Assembly: GCA_016871495.1 (NCBI GenBank)
Contig: VHDF01000019.1
Coordinates: 1 to 64,000, forward strand
From: Verrucomicrobiota bacterium
GTDB lineage: Bacteria; Verrucomicrobiota; Verrucomicrobiia; Limisphaerales; VHDF01
Reading direction: 5' to 3'
Length of the DNA stretch: 64,000 bases
Made by a program: the position numbers and the translations under genes. The notes beneath the pieces were generated by a model. The model made no database searches, was not told the origin of the DNA, and saw only the letters and a program-made list of their open reading frames with translations. Positions 1-8,599 of the stretch are shown here, one piece after another (position 1 is the first letter of the stretch; each line of letters opens with the position of its first letter).

Positions 1-85
1 CCTCGAGCACCTCAGCCAGGCTGGAATGTCCGGCCTGAAACCGCTCGAGCAAGATTCGCAGTTCTTCGCGCGTCACGAGCGCCAT
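1..85 (-). CDS. N-terminal fragment of a protein, possibly LarB-like
   Basis: A minus-strand frame starts with ATG at 85 and runs off the left edge, giving about 28 residues that begin MALVTREELRILLERF. A purine run (GGGGGGAC on the coding strand) precedes the ATG. The pattern REELRxLLExxxAG near the start resembles the N-terminus of LarB (pyridinium-3,5-biscarboxylate mononucleotide synthase, related to PurE), which makes part of the lactate-racemase nickel-pincer cofactor. So little is visible that this is only a suggestion. It is divergent from the glycosyltransferase gene across about 200 bases. Confidence 0.35.
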   Translation of the reverse strand, partial: MALVTREELRILLERFQAGHSSLAEVLE

Positions 86-284
86 CGTGTCAGGCGTCCC
101 CCCTCGCGGTCACGCCGGAAAGTGCCGGGCGGGGTTTCCGGCAAGGATGCGGCATGGGTCGCACCGAGCAGTCGAGCCCCGATCAACAACACCCCTAGGC
201 CTGGCAATTTCTTCATGGTGGCGGACCGAACTATGCCCCGCAAATTTCCGTGCGTCAAAAGCTGCCCGCGCCTAGTCTGCGCCC

Positions 285-1031
285 GTGCCTAAGGAATCCT
301 TCGCCGGGCCCGGGGACCGTCCGCCCGCGCTGACGGTGGTCATTCCCGTCTTCAACGAGGAAGACAACATCGTGCCTTTGGCCCGGGAAGTTCTCCATGC
401 TTTGGAGCCTACGGGTGTTTCATTCGAGATTCTGTTCGTGGACGACGCGAGCCGGGACGGCACGCCCAACGCCCTTCGCCAGGCGGGCGCGCTCGACGCG
501 CGCGTGCGCTGGGTCCGCCATGCGGCGAATGCCGGTCAGAGCGCCGCGCTTTGGACAGGCCTCCGCGCCTCCTCGTCGCTTTGGGTGGCAACCTTGGATG
601 GCGACGGCCAGAATGATCCGGCGGATTTGCCCGTCATGATGAAGCGGCTCGAGCCAGTGGACATGGTCTGCGGGCATCGGGTCACACGCCAGGATTCCTG
701 GCTGCGCCGCTGCTCCAGCCGCATCGCCTTTGGCGCGCGCGCCTGGATCCTGGGTTCAAGTTTTCGCGATACAGGGTGTGCCTTGCGCGTTTTCAGGAGG
801 TCATGCGTGGAGTCGCTGTTCCCCTTCAACGGCATTCATCGCTTCCTGCCCATCCTGGTCGCTCGAAGCGGCGGGCGGGTGGAAGAAGTGCCGGTCGGAC
901 ATCGCCCGCGCGCCTTTGGAGTTTCGAAGTACGGAGTTTGGAATCGCCTCTGGCGCGGGCTTTTCGATTTGGCGGGCGTTGCATGGTATCTGAAACGACG
1001 CCTGCCGGAACAACCCCTCGACCCGGGTTAG
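285..1031 (+). CDS. Family 2 glycosyltransferase (DPM1-like)
   Basis: A 248-residue soluble GT-A glycosyltransferase, expected to transfer a sugar from a nucleotide sugar to a lipid carrier at the inner face of the membrane. The nucleotide-binding start VVIPVFNEEDN lies at residues 18-28, VDDASRDGT at 52-60, and the metal/donor region DGDGQNDP at 105-112. There is no C-terminal transmembrane pair as in ArnC-type enzymes, so it fits the short dolichyl-phosphate-mannose-synthase-like group. The start is GTG; no better ATG lies near the first beta strand. The gene stands alone, and the region downstream is repeat DNA. The acceptor cannot be told from sequence. Confidence 0.85.
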   Translation: MPKESFAGPGDRPPALTVVIPVFNEEDNIVPLAREVLHALEPTGVSFEILFVDDASRDGTPNALRQAGALDARVRWVRHAANAGQSAALWTGLRASSSLWVATLDGDGQNDPADLPVMMKRLEPVDMVCGHRVTRQDSWLRRCSSRIAFGARAWILGSSFRDTGCALRVFRRSCVESLFPFNGIHRFLPILVARSGGRVEEVPVGHRPRAFGVSKYGVWNRLWRGLFDLAGVAWYLKRRLPEQPLDPG

Positions 1032-1078
1032 TCTCGCCGCAAGGATTGAAGCTGCAGCGAAGCAAACGGGCCGCTCCG

Positions 1079-1281
1079 GTCCGGACGCCGCGCTCCTCCG
1101 CCGGACCGCGCCGTTCACGGCGCTTCCGCGTCGCCCAATCCCAACCCGCAGAATCCCACCCACCGTGCTGCCTGCCAACGGTGCCATCCTTCGCTCTCGC
1201 GCCAAAACAAACGCAACGAACGCGCCACCCGCGATTGCATACACACCCTGATGCGGCGTGAACGCCGCGCTCCGCAAAGCA
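1079..1281 (+). repeat. Repeat family module A, copy 1a
   Basis: This copy is bounded by two hairpins: GCGCCGT-TC-ACGGCGC at 1108-1123 and GCGGCGT-GA-ACGCCGC at 1253-1268. It shares most of its length with the copy at 1490-1690 in the same orientation, and both hairpins with the copies near 12.6, 37.6 and 48.4 kb. It has no credible reading frame. The GTGCATCC-type outer ends seen in other copies are not recognisable here. Confidence 0.75.
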
Positions 1282-1489
1282 AATTGTCCATGAACCGGAT
1301 CACCATCGATCGAACCTTCGATCTATGAACCACGAGGTCATGCTCCGTTTCGTTGGCTTTGTCCTTCGCGCAAGAGGGACACGTTCGGAGCGCGGCTGTG
1401 CTGAAAGCCAGCCGCAGCGGGTGGTGGTTTCGACGCGGGAGGAACAATCGACGAGCCTATGCCAGCCAACGTTGCTGCGGCTGATCCTT

Positions 1490-1690
1490 CGGACACAGCC
1501 GCGCTCCTCCCGGACCGCGCCGTTCACGGCGCTTCCGCGTCGCCCAATCCCGACCCGCAGAATCCCACCCACCGCGCCGCCCGCCAAGGGAGCCATCGTT
1601 CTCCCTCGCACGAAACCAACCGCATCGAACGCGCCATGCCCGCTTGCACACACACCCTGATACGGCGTGAACGCCGCGCTCCGCCCCGGA
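1490..1690 (+). repeat. Repeat family module A, copy 1b
   Basis: A direct-repeat partner of the copy at 1079-1281, with hairpins at 1517-1532 and 1663-1678 and near-identical spacing between them (162 versus 161 bases). The inner sequence matches copy 1a closely but differs from the 12.6, 37.6 and 48.4 kb copies, so 1a and 1b form a subfamily. The stretch between the copies (1282-1489) and after them (1691-1727) shows no gene. It does contain a 20-base word at 1283-1302 that recurs exactly at 52654-52673. Confidence 0.75.
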
Positions 1691-1727
1691 CCAACCTCAA
1701 AAGCGGTCTTCAACTCAAGACCGGTCC

Positions 1728-2223
1728 CTATTTCAGCGGACGCCGGCGGCCCGCGCTTTGATCCCAGGCCGGATCCAAGGCGGCGCGTTCCCATCCCTTG
1801 GGCAACGGACGTCCCAGGAATTCCCTGGGACCGGGGCGGACGCGGCTCATGAAGAAACTTCCGGGAAACTGCCGCAATCCGGAGCTGATTTCGACATCCG
1901 TAGGCAAGGGCTCCATCTCCACGCGAACCTCCTCGGCGTTGCGTCCGGCCCAAAGCTGGAACATGGGAAAGCCTTCCACGACCAAGCCACCTTCAAGCTT
2001 TCTCCATTTCGAGCGGCTCAAACTGTGCGCTCCATTTTCGATTGTCAGGACGAGCGCTCCGCCTTGAGGTTCCAGCGAGAGCATGATCGAAGTCACCGCT
2101 GATGTCACATGCCAGACCCATCAAACCGGCTGCAGGATCGGTTTGGGCGCGGAGTCTAAGCTTGGTTGAAGCCAGCGACATGGACACCGCGGCCAGGGTG
2201 GCAAGAGCGCATCGACGTTGCAT
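1728..2223 (-). pseudogene. Small secreted protein, frame broken by one base
   Basis: The minus-strand ATG at 2223 opens a signal-peptide-like start (MQRRCALATLAAVSM). The continuation lies in the neighbouring frame, down to a stop at 1728. Leaving out a single A (plus-strand position 2121) joins the frames into a 164-residue product running DPAAGL-WVWHVTSAV and then an alternating hydrophobic beta-like pattern. Read in its own frame, the 5' part turns low-complexity and basic after this point, so a one-base insertion explains the data well. It could be a real lesion or a sequencing or assembly error. The family is not recognised. Confidence 0.5.
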
Positions 2224-2459
2224 AGGGCCGCCACTTTCCAGAACTGGTGGGAAATGTCGAGCCAGGCCCCGCGACATCAAAACCTCGTCGCACGCTGTCG
2301 TGGACCAAGATGATCGAGGATCACATCCGAATCAAAACTCTGGGCCTCCCCTTGCGGATCGAACGCGCCCATAGGATGGGGGTGTCGGGTGTGTGCAACT
2401 CGAGCATCAGGAGGGATCCCATACCAACCACCCGGGCAAGCCGCTCGAAAACGTGAGGA

Positions 2460-2777
2460 TCAGTTTCGCGGAGTTGCTGCAGGGGGCTCGAAGCGAAAGA
2501 CCGTTTCTCCGGTTCGCGCGTAGCCCAAGCGCTCCCTGGCCATCCGTTCGATGGTTCTCGGGTCTTTGCTGGCGGCCTCGATGGAAGACCTCAATCTCCG
2601 AGTCAACTCCTCTTCCTTCCGCAGTTCCCGGTCAATTTCCATGACCTTGGCGCGCAAACTTTGCTGCCGTTCGAACAACGGATAATACCACACCCCGACC
2701 CCAATGGCGCCCGCAATCACGAGGAGAAGGATGATCGCATGGGTCATCCTGTTCCAAATGCCAGGCTCAAAATTCAT
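2460..2777 (-). CDS. ftsB: FtsB/DivIC-family septum formation initiator
   Basis: A 105-residue bitopic protein with one membrane segment at about residues 12-32, a coiled coil at about 36-72, and the family's C-terminal signature DPRTIERMARERLGYARTGE at 73-92. FtsB/DivIC proteins sit in the divisome with FtsL and FtsQ and relay the signal that activates septal peptidoglycan synthesis. It lies 30 bases downstream of the desaturase gene on the same strand and may be co-transcribed with it. It is outside a dcw cluster, so it could also be a paralogue of the main FtsB. Confidence 0.8.
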   Translation of the reverse strand: MNFEPGIWNRMTHAIILLLVIAGAIGVGVWYYPLFERQQSLRAKVMEIDRELRKEEELTRRLRSSIEAASKDPRTIERMARERLGYARTGETVFRFEPPAATPRN

Positions 2778-2807
2778 GCTGCGCAGGAAGGTCTCCGGCG
2801 TGGGGAA

Positions 2808-3869
2808 CTAGGGCTGTGCATTCGCCGTGGCGTGTCTGGTCGCCGCTCGCTGCTTCCGGATTTCCTTCCGAATCTGATGCAATCCCCTGTAGCCCACGAG
2901 CTTCCGGTGCTTCTCGTCCCAGAGCCGAAAGGTCAGCGACTTCAAGCTCGAAAGCAAGGTGATGGGTTTGACCTGCTGGAACAAGGGGACGGATTCGTGA
3001 CATCGCTCCAAATTGTAGTTCGGAATGCGGGGGCTCAGATGGTGAATGTGGTGGAAGCCGATATTCCCCGAGAACCACTGCAAGATCTTCGGAAGTTTGT
3101 AAAACGAGCTGCCCTGAAGGGCCGCCGCGGTGTAATCCCAATTCTCGGCCCTCTCCCAATACACATCCTCAAACTGATGCTGGACGTAGAACATCCAGAT
3201 GCCGATGGCTCCCGCGGTCAAGGTCACGGTGATCTGGATCATCAGGTAATTGGCCCAACCGTAAATCAAGCCCAAAGCCAAAGCCAGGGCGGCTACCGCC
3301 AGATTGGTCAGCCACACGGAATGCCGCTCCCGATCCGGGGCATTGCGATTCGAGAATCGTTGATGAACGAGGAACAAAAACAGAGGCGCCAGCCCAAACA
3401 AAACGAGCGGATTTCGCGTAAAACGATACGCCATCTTCCGCCAGCGCGAAGATTCCATGTATTCCTGCACCGTCATCGTCCAGATGTCCCCGGTGCCTCT
3501 CCGATCCAAATCACCTGAAGTGGAATGATGGATGTTGTGCTCCCAACGCCAGTGAAAATAGGGCGTGAAGGTCAAGATTCCCAAGCATGACCCCAAGGCA
3601 TCGTTTGCCTTGCGCGACTGAAAGAAGGAACCGTGGCCACAGTCATGGAAGAAGATGAAAATCCTCACCACTAACGCCCCCGCCAGCACCGCCAAAGGCA
3701 GTGCCAGCCAAGGAGATACCTGCACCGCAAAATACATCAACAACCACAGAAGGCCGTAAGGAACCGTCGTGTTCAGGACCTGCCACACGGCGCGGGGAAT
3801 CGAGGACTTCTGAAACTTCACGACATCCTCTTTCCACCGGGTGGGAACCTGGCAAATGGTATTATTCAT
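2808..3869 (-). CDS. Membrane fatty acid desaturase (acyl-lipid type)
   Basis: A 353-residue integral-membrane di-iron desaturase. The three histidine boxes are visible: HDCGH at 75-79, HNIHH at 111-115 and HHIHH at 273-277, the last followed by LSP as in omega-6 (DesA-like) enzymes. Hydrophobic segments lie at about 33-75 and 155-230. It inserts a cis double bond into membrane acyl chains with electrons from ferredoxin or cytochrome b5-like donors. ATG 3869 (MNNTICQ) is chosen because the further in-frame upstream sequence is arginine-rich and unlike the family. Regiospecificity cannot be assigned from the sequence. Confidence 0.9.
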   Translation of the reverse strand: MNNTICQVPTRWKEDVVKFQKSSIPRAVWQVLNTTVPYGLLWLLMYFAVQVSPWLALPLAVLAGALVVRIFIFFHDCGHGSFFQSRKANDALGSCLGILTFTPYFHWRWEHNIHHSTSGDLDRRGTGDIWTMTVQEYMESSRWRKMAYRFTRNPLVLFGLAPLFLFLVHQRFSNRNAPDRERHSVWLTNLAVAALALALGLIYGWANYLMIQITVTLTAGAIGIWMFYVQHQFEDVYWERAENWDYTAAALQGSSFYKLPKILQWFSGNIGFHHIHHLSPRIPNYNLERCHESVPLFQQVKPITLLSSLKSLTFRLWDEKHRKLVGYRGLHQIRKEIRKQRAATRHATANAQP

Positions 3870-4215
3870 GATCAACAGTGCAAACCCGCATTCGGGCAAC
3901 AAATCACACCCTCCCGCCCGCTCCACAAGCCTCAAAAGCCCTCGCAGAACAGTCGGTGCAGGCCGGACATCCAACCGCCGTAAACTCGCAGTTCGCTTCC
4001 GGCGGTGAATGGCATTTCGGAGAGCTTGGAGGAATTCCAGGCAGGATGCCAGCCCGAACGTTGAGGATGCTTGAAAATTTTCGGGCTCAATTCCGGGGCG
4101 TCGGCGGCAAGAAACGGCCGCTCTCAGGCCACGGAAACGAGATCGCGATCGCTTTGGGCAGCGCCCCACTCAAGGCGCACGGCCGTCGTCTCAAGCTCGA
4201 CCGGGACTCTCTGGG
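3870..4215. other. Gene-free stretch between desaturase and actin-like gene
   Basis: About 346 bases with no frame that looks coding on either strand. It should hold the promoter of the minus-strand desaturase gene and the end of the actin-like transcript. No clear hairpin followed by a T run, and no copy of the dispersed repeats, was seen. Confidence 0.5.
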
Positions 4216-5391
4216 CTACGCGATCAACCTCTGCCACTGATTGTCCCTCGCCTGACGCGCCGCTTTCAGAGCGCCACGGGCGACAAACTCCTTGTAATTG
4301 GCACCCGCAAGTTTGACTCCAGGCTCAGCATAACCTTCCTCGGCCAGCCGACGTTGAATTTCCTTGTCGAGAGATCGAATCCTGCTTCCGCCTCCCGTCA
4401 GCACAATGTTTTGCAACAGTTCCGCCACGCTGTCGGACGAAGCACGGCCAATCAAAACCTGCATCGATTCCAGAATTCGCTCCAGGAGCACCCCGCAAGC
4501 AAACTCAATTTGTTCGGTCACATCCAGTTTCCGCTTTTTTCCTCCCATCATGACCGTGGCCAGAGCCGGCGCCTCCGGCTTGCCCGCGAAAGAATGCTTC
4601 TCCTTCAACTCGCGCACCGCCATCGCCGAAAGCGAAAGATCCGGATAGGTTCTCTTGAGCGCTTCATACAACAGCGAGTCCACTTTGTCCCCTGCAAACG
4701 GAAAGCTGATCTGATCCTCACTCGTCGGGAAATAGCCCTGCACAAGGCAAATATCCGTCGTCCCCGCGCCGATATCCACAAACAGCGAATTCCGTACTGG
4801 ATCCGCGTAGGTCGGATCCACCAATCGCCCTTCCTCCCGCCATCCCAGCGCCGCCAGGAAGGGTTCCGGCACCAGGATCACCCGATGGAAGAGCCCCTGC
4901 ATGGCCTGGCGCACCCGTTCCCGGGCTTCTTCCCCGGCATTGGCCGGAATCCCGATCACCGCCCGAATCTCCACATTCCCTTCCACCCGGATCAACCCTC
5001 GCAAATGCCGCGCGAAATCCCGGGAAGCCTCCACGTCATGAATAATGCCATCCACCATCGGCTGCACCAACCGCAGATGCAGGCGGTGTTTCAACGCATC
5101 CTCCCCAAACAACACCTTCGCGTTCGCCGGCAGCAAGTCGTCCAGTAAACCCTCCCTCGCGTAACCCACCATGGTCGGAACCACGTGGTTCAACACCGGC
5201 TCGGTCATGCCGGCTGGACATCCAAACAGACAGGACTTGTTGGTGCCCCAATCCAGTCCCACCCAGAACGTGCAGGTCCTCGCCTCTTCCGGCATTTCAA
5301 GAATGGATACGGAGGATCCGCGGCGGATTTTCAAGTCGTCTTCCACGCTGTGGTGGCGTCCATTTTTGGCAGGAGGGGTCAGTGTCATCAT
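4216..5391 (-). CDS. MamK-like bacterial actin
   Basis: A 391-residue actin-fold ATPase. Phosphate-1 motif GLDWGTNKSC lies at 45-54, a connect-1-like segment VIGIPAN at 145-151, phosphate-2 FVDIGAGTTDICL at 204-216, and the adenosine motif LTGGGSRIR at 331-339. The stretches VDIGAGTTDIC, EDQISFPFAG and QNIVLTGGGSRIR resemble magnetosome actin MamK more than MreB, FtsA or DnaK. An N-terminal extension of about 40 polar residues precedes the fold. Such actins form dynamic filaments that position cell structures. The unknown gene at 5422-5913 lies 30 bases upstream on the same strand. No other magnetosome gene is in the window, so the cargo is unknown. Confidence 0.8.
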   Translation of the reverse strand: MMTLTPPAKNGRHHSVEDDLKIRRGSSVSILEMPEEARTCTFWVGLDWGTNKSCLFGCPAGMTEPVLNHVVPTMVGYAREGLLDDLLPANAKVLFGEDALKHRLHLRLVQPMVDGIIHDVEASRDFARHLRGLIRVEGNVEIRAVIGIPANAGEEARERVRQAMQGLFHRVILVPEPFLAALGWREEGRLVDPTYADPVRNSLFVDIGAGTTDICLVQGYFPTSEDQISFPFAGDKVDSLLYEALKRTYPDLSLSAMAVRELKEKHSFAGKPEAPALATVMMGGKKRKLDVTEQIEFACGVLLERILESMQVLIGRASSDSVAELLQNIVLTGGGSRIRSLDKEIQRRLAEEGYAEPGVKLAGANYKEFVARGALKAARQARDNQWQRLIA

Positions 5392-5421
5392 AGGAATTGG
5401 GGGGTTGAGGTTGAAAGAAGG

Positions 5422-5913
5422 TTAAGCGGCGATAAGCCTGCGTTCGCCGCGCATCTCATCGCGTTCCGCGGAATTCAAGAAATCAATCATGCCTTCCACG
5501 TCGTCGAAGGGAATTCGCACAGGATCGTTCGGCTCGAAACTCGGTTCGGACTCGGCCGCCGCGATCGCAAAGGGAGTCAAGACCCCATTCGCCAGCGAAC
5601 CTCGAATTTCTGCCACCAGCCGGTTGGAAAGTTCGGGGAGAATGTGCCGGGAGAACTGGCGCACCACGAGCGATTGTACCATCCATGCGTCGTCCACCCG
5701 CCTTTGCTCCTCCTTGAACATTTGTTCCAGTTTCGACCGCTTGACGCCCGGTTCCTGCCCGCTGAACTTCGTCCAGGTGGCAATACTTTGCCGCAAGTCT
5801 TGCTCCACGATGTGACGCGATTCCTGATGCTTGCCTTCGCGGTGCAAGACACACGCCTGCCGAAAGAGACTGACGACCCGCGACCAAGATTGATTCTCCA
5901 AAGTGGCTTCCAT
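5422..5913 (-). CDS. Unknown protein, putative partner of the MamK-like actin
   Basis: A 163-residue soluble, charged and mostly helical protein (MEATLENQSW start) with no signal peptide, membrane segment or family motif I recognise. It ends 30 bases before the actin-like gene on the same strand, so the two very likely share a transcript. By analogy with ParM/ParR and other cytomotive actin pairs it may be a filament regulator or cargo adaptor; this is inference from position only. A GTG at 5958 would add 15 residues, and no ribosome binding site settles the choice. Confidence 0.7.
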   Translation of the reverse strand: MEATLENQSWSRVVSLFRQACVLHREGKHQESRHIVEQDLRQSIATWTKFSGQEPGVKRSKLEQMFKEEQRRVDDAWMVQSLVVRQFSRHILPELSNRLVAEIRGSLANGVLTPFAIAAAESEPSFEPNDPVRIPFDDVEGMIDFLNSAERDEMRGERRLIAA

Positions 5914-6029
5914 GAGTAAATCCGGAGTTGGCTGGTTCAGTGTCCGGACCTCAAGCACAGGCTGTGCCGGAAAATCAATCGTTGATGTTCAACGAGTTAG
6001 ACGTGGTTACTTTCGGATCGTGGAGACCT

Positions 6030-6050
6030 ATTTGCCGAGTCTCGGCAAAT
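6030..6050. promoter_or_regulatory. Perfect palindrome in a divergent promoter region
   Basis: The arms ATTTGCCGA and TCGGCAAAT are exact inverted repeats around a 3-base spacer. The palindrome lies between the minus-strand unknown/actin pair and the plus-strand oxidoreductase gene, about 90 bases before ATG 6139. No T run follows on either strand, so an operator is more likely than a terminator. The binding protein is unknown. Confidence 0.45.
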
Positions 6051-6138
6051 CATGCCCAGACCCCGGAGATCCTCCTGACGAAAGTGATCGTGTTCAAAGC
6101 CACGGTCCGGTAGTCTCCTCCACAAGCACTGATTGGTT

Positions 6139-7551
6139 ATGACACAAACCCCTGTCAAAACACCCTTCTCCTTGCTCAGGACCCGCCGTCGATTCCTGCA
6201 AACGGCCTCCGTCGCCGCCTTCTCCGCGGCCTCTTGGAGCCGTGTTCGCGGAGCCAATGACCGAATCCGCGTCGGTTGTATTGGCGTCGGCCTGGTGGGA
6301 CGCATCCACCTCCGGAATTTCCACGCCTCGCCAGGAGCCCAGGTTGCCGCCGTGTCCGAAGTGCACCAACCGCGTCTTGAAGCCGCCGCAGCGCTCGCGC
6401 CGGGATGCGCGCGTTATCCGGATTTCCGCCGATTACTCGACGATCGTTCGTTGGACGCCGTGATCATCAGCACCCCCGATCATTGGCATGCGCTCATGAC
6501 CATGATGGCTTGCGCCGCGGGCAAAGACGTCTACGTGGAAAAGCCTTTGACGCTGTTCGTCCGCGAAGGCGAATGGATGAATCAAGTCGCCGGTCGCTTC
6601 AAGCGCGTCGTCCAAGTGGGCACACAACAACGTTCCGGGCCCCATTACCAGAAAGCCCGCGAGCTCGTTCGCTCCGGCCATCTCGGAAAGCTGGTCTCCG
6701 TTCAAATCAACTATTTTCGCAATGTCGCCCCCGGATTCGGCACCCCGGCGGACTCTTCCCCGCCCCCGGATCTTGATTGGGAACTGTTCCTCGGCCCGGC
6801 CCCCAAGCGCCCGTACAATCCCAACCGCGGCCTCTATCATTTTCGGTGGTTCTGGGATACCTCCGGCGGGCAAATGACCAACCTCGGCCAGCATTCCCTG
6901 GATGTGGTGCACTGGTTGGCCGGGGTCGACGGAGCCCGTGCAGTCACGAGTTCCGGCGGCCGCTTCTATCTCAAGGACAACTGTGAAGTGCCAGACACTC
7001 AGGACGCTTTGATCGAGTATCCGGACTTTCGCGCAGTCGTGCAATTCCGCGAATGCGCTGCTGGCGCTGGAGCCACCGGCATGGGCGGGGTCGAATTCCA
7101 CGGCACCCGCGGCACCATGGTCCTGGGTCGGGACGGTTTTGAAATCACCGGTGATAAGAGGGAGAATCCCGTCAACATCGTCGCCCGCATCATTGGCGGA
7201 CATCCCGTGGGAGGACCTCAGCCCGTTCCTGAGCCGGAGGGCGCGGCGACCCGCTGGACCGACCCTGTCCAAGACACCTCGGGCGATTGGAAAGATCAAT
7301 ACGTGCGGCACGCGCGTCATTTTCTCGATTGCATCCGTTCCCGCCAAACCCCCAACTCCGATTTGAAGAGCGGACACGAGATCGCGACCGTCTGTCACCT
7401 CGCCAACATTTCCCTCCGCACCGGACGAAAGATTCATTGGAACGCGAGCAAGCAGGACACCGTCGGCGATCGTGAAGCCTCCCGCATGCTTTTCCGGACG
7501 TACCGATCCCCGTGGGATCGCGAACTGCGCGCTCTTGGCATTCGGTTTTGA
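6139..7551 (+). CDS. Tat-exported Gfo/Idh/MocA-family oxidoreductase
   Basis: A 470-residue NAD(P)-dependent sugar or polyol oxidoreductase. A twin-arginine signal RRRFLQTAS lies at 16-24, the Rossmann motif GVGLVGRIH at about 49-57, and the family's EKPLT dinucleotide/catalytic motif at about 134. Proteins of this group in Planctomycetota and Verrucomicrobiota oxidise carbohydrate derivatives in the periplasm with a tightly bound cofactor. ATG 6139 is used rather than the TTG six bases earlier. The next two plus-strand genes (TIM-barrel isomerase and SDR) follow at 22- and 18-base spacing, suggesting a three-gene sugar oxidation operon. Confidence 0.9.
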   Translation: MTQTPVKTPFSLLRTRRRFLQTASVAAFSAASWSRVRGANDRIRVGCIGVGLVGRIHLRNFHASPGAQVAAVSEVHQPRLEAAAALAPGCARYPDFRRLLDDRSLDAVIISTPDHWHALMTMMACAAGKDVYVEKPLTLFVREGEWMNQVAGRFKRVVQVGTQQRSGPHYQKARELVRSGHLGKLVSVQINYFRNVAPGFGTPADSSPPPDLDWELFLGPAPKRPYNPNRGLYHFRWFWDTSGGQMTNLGQHSLDVVHWLAGVDGARAVTSSGGRFYLKDNCEVPDTQDALIEYPDFRAVVQFRECAAGAGATGMGGVEFHGTRGTMVLGRDGFEITGDKRENPVNIVARIIGGHPVGGPQPVPEPEGAATRWTDPVQDTSGDWKDQYVRHARHFLDCIRSRQTPNSDLKSGHEIATVCHLANISLRTGRKIHWNASKQDTVGDREASRMLFRTYRSPWDRELRALGIRF

Positions 7552-7573
7552 CACCCCCACCGGACCCGCATCC

Positions 7574-8581
7574 ATGCCGGCCCCCGTCATTCCCCATGCG
7601 CCGCGATCCGTGCGCCTTGGTCTTGGCATGCATTCCTTTGGCGAGCATTGGCGCGCCGCGAAAGACCGCCATCCCGCCGCTTCCTTTCACGACGCCCTCT
7701 CCTTCCTTCAGTATGCCCGGCGCGAAGGTGCGGACGGTGTTCAGGTAGCCTTGGGCTCACCCGATGCCAGTCTCGCCCGCGCCCTGCGCGCCGAACAGGA
7801 CGAGCACGGCCTCTATCTTGAAGCGCAGACCCCGCTGCCCTTTTCAGAATCCGAGCTGCCCCGCTTTCGCCGCGATCTCGATTTCGCCGTGACGTGTGGA
7901 GCCCGAGTGGTTCGCACGGCCGCACTGAGTGGACGTCGCTACGAAACCTTTGCTTCGCTCGCGGACTACGAGCAATTCAAGGAGAGTTCCTGGCTGGCGC
8001 TTCAGCGGGCGGAACGGGAAGCGAAGAAAGCGGGGATTCTTCTCGCCATCGAGAACCACAAGGACTGGCTCGCGGACGAACTGGTTTCCTGGATATCCCA
8101 ACTGGCCAGTGACCACGCCGGAGTTTGTGTGGATACCGGCAACAACATTGCCCTGCTGGAAGATCCCTACGAAGTCATCGATAAACTGGCGCCTTTTGCC
8201 ACCTCCGTTCACCTCAAGGACATGGGGGTCAAAAAGAGCGGGGACGGATTCCTACTCTCCGAAGTTCCTCTGGGCGAGGGGACGCTGGATCTGGGCCGCG
8301 TGGCCGCGACTTTGTTGAAAGCCAATCCAAGACTGCGTTTGAATATCGAGATGATAACGCGGAATCCGCTTTCCGTGCCTTGCCTCCTCCCTCGCTACTG
8401 GGAGACCTTTCCCCGGCGTCCAGCCCGGGACTTGGCCCGTGCCCTCGGCGGGGTTGAACGTTGGCAGTCGAAGGAATCCCTGCCCTCGGTGGAAGGGCTT
8501 TCTTTCGAGGATCGGCTTCAATTTGAGGCTCGAAACGTTTCGCTTTGCCTCTCAAAAGGCCGCACCCTTTGGCGCGGCTAA
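7574..8581 (+). CDS. Sugar phosphate isomerase/epimerase-like TIM-barrel protein
   Basis: A 335-residue protein of the xylose-isomerase-like AP-endonuclease-2 superfamily. Barrel-end metal-binding motifs are visible: IENHKDW, VDTGNNIAL, HLKDMG and NIEMI, which supply the Glu/Asp/His ligands of the divalent metal. It probably isomerises or epimerises a keto-sugar, or acts on an oxidised glycoside. There is no export signal, unlike the oxidoreductase gene before it. ATG 7574 is chosen because the in-frame upstream extension overlaps the preceding gene. The substrate is unknown. Confidence 0.85.
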   Translation: MPAPVIPHAPRSVRLGLGMHSFGEHWRAAKDRHPAASFHDALSFLQYARREGADGVQVALGSPDASLARALRAEQDEHGLYLEAQTPLPFSESELPRFRRDLDFAVTCGARVVRTAALSGRRYETFASLADYEQFKESSWLALQRAEREAKKAGILLAIENHKDWLADELVSWISQLASDHAGVCVDTGNNIALLEDPYEVIDKLAPFATSVHLKDMGVKKSGDGFLLSEVPLGEGTLDLGRVAATLLKANPRLRLNIEMITRNPLSVPCLLPRYWETFPRRPARDLARALGGVERWQSKESLPSVEGLSFEDRLQFEARNVSLCLSKGRTLWRG

Positions 8582-8599
8582 CTCGAATATCTCTGCCTT

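Noticed and set aside
73-216. A 47-residue minus-strand frame with a signal-peptide-like start (MKKLPGLGVLLIGARLL) overlapping the left-edge gene
   Set aside because: Short, no ribosome binding site, no family, and the tail after the hydrophobic part is arginine-rich in a GC-rich region where such frames arise by chance.
776-1261. An alternative plus-strand frame overlapping the glycosyltransferase and repeat 1a
   Set aside because: It overlaps a clear GT2 gene in another frame and continues through hairpin repeats; no family features.
4216-5391. A magnetosome island
   Set aside because: Only the MamK-like actin is present; no mamA, mamB, mamM, mamE, mamO or similar gene was seen in the window.
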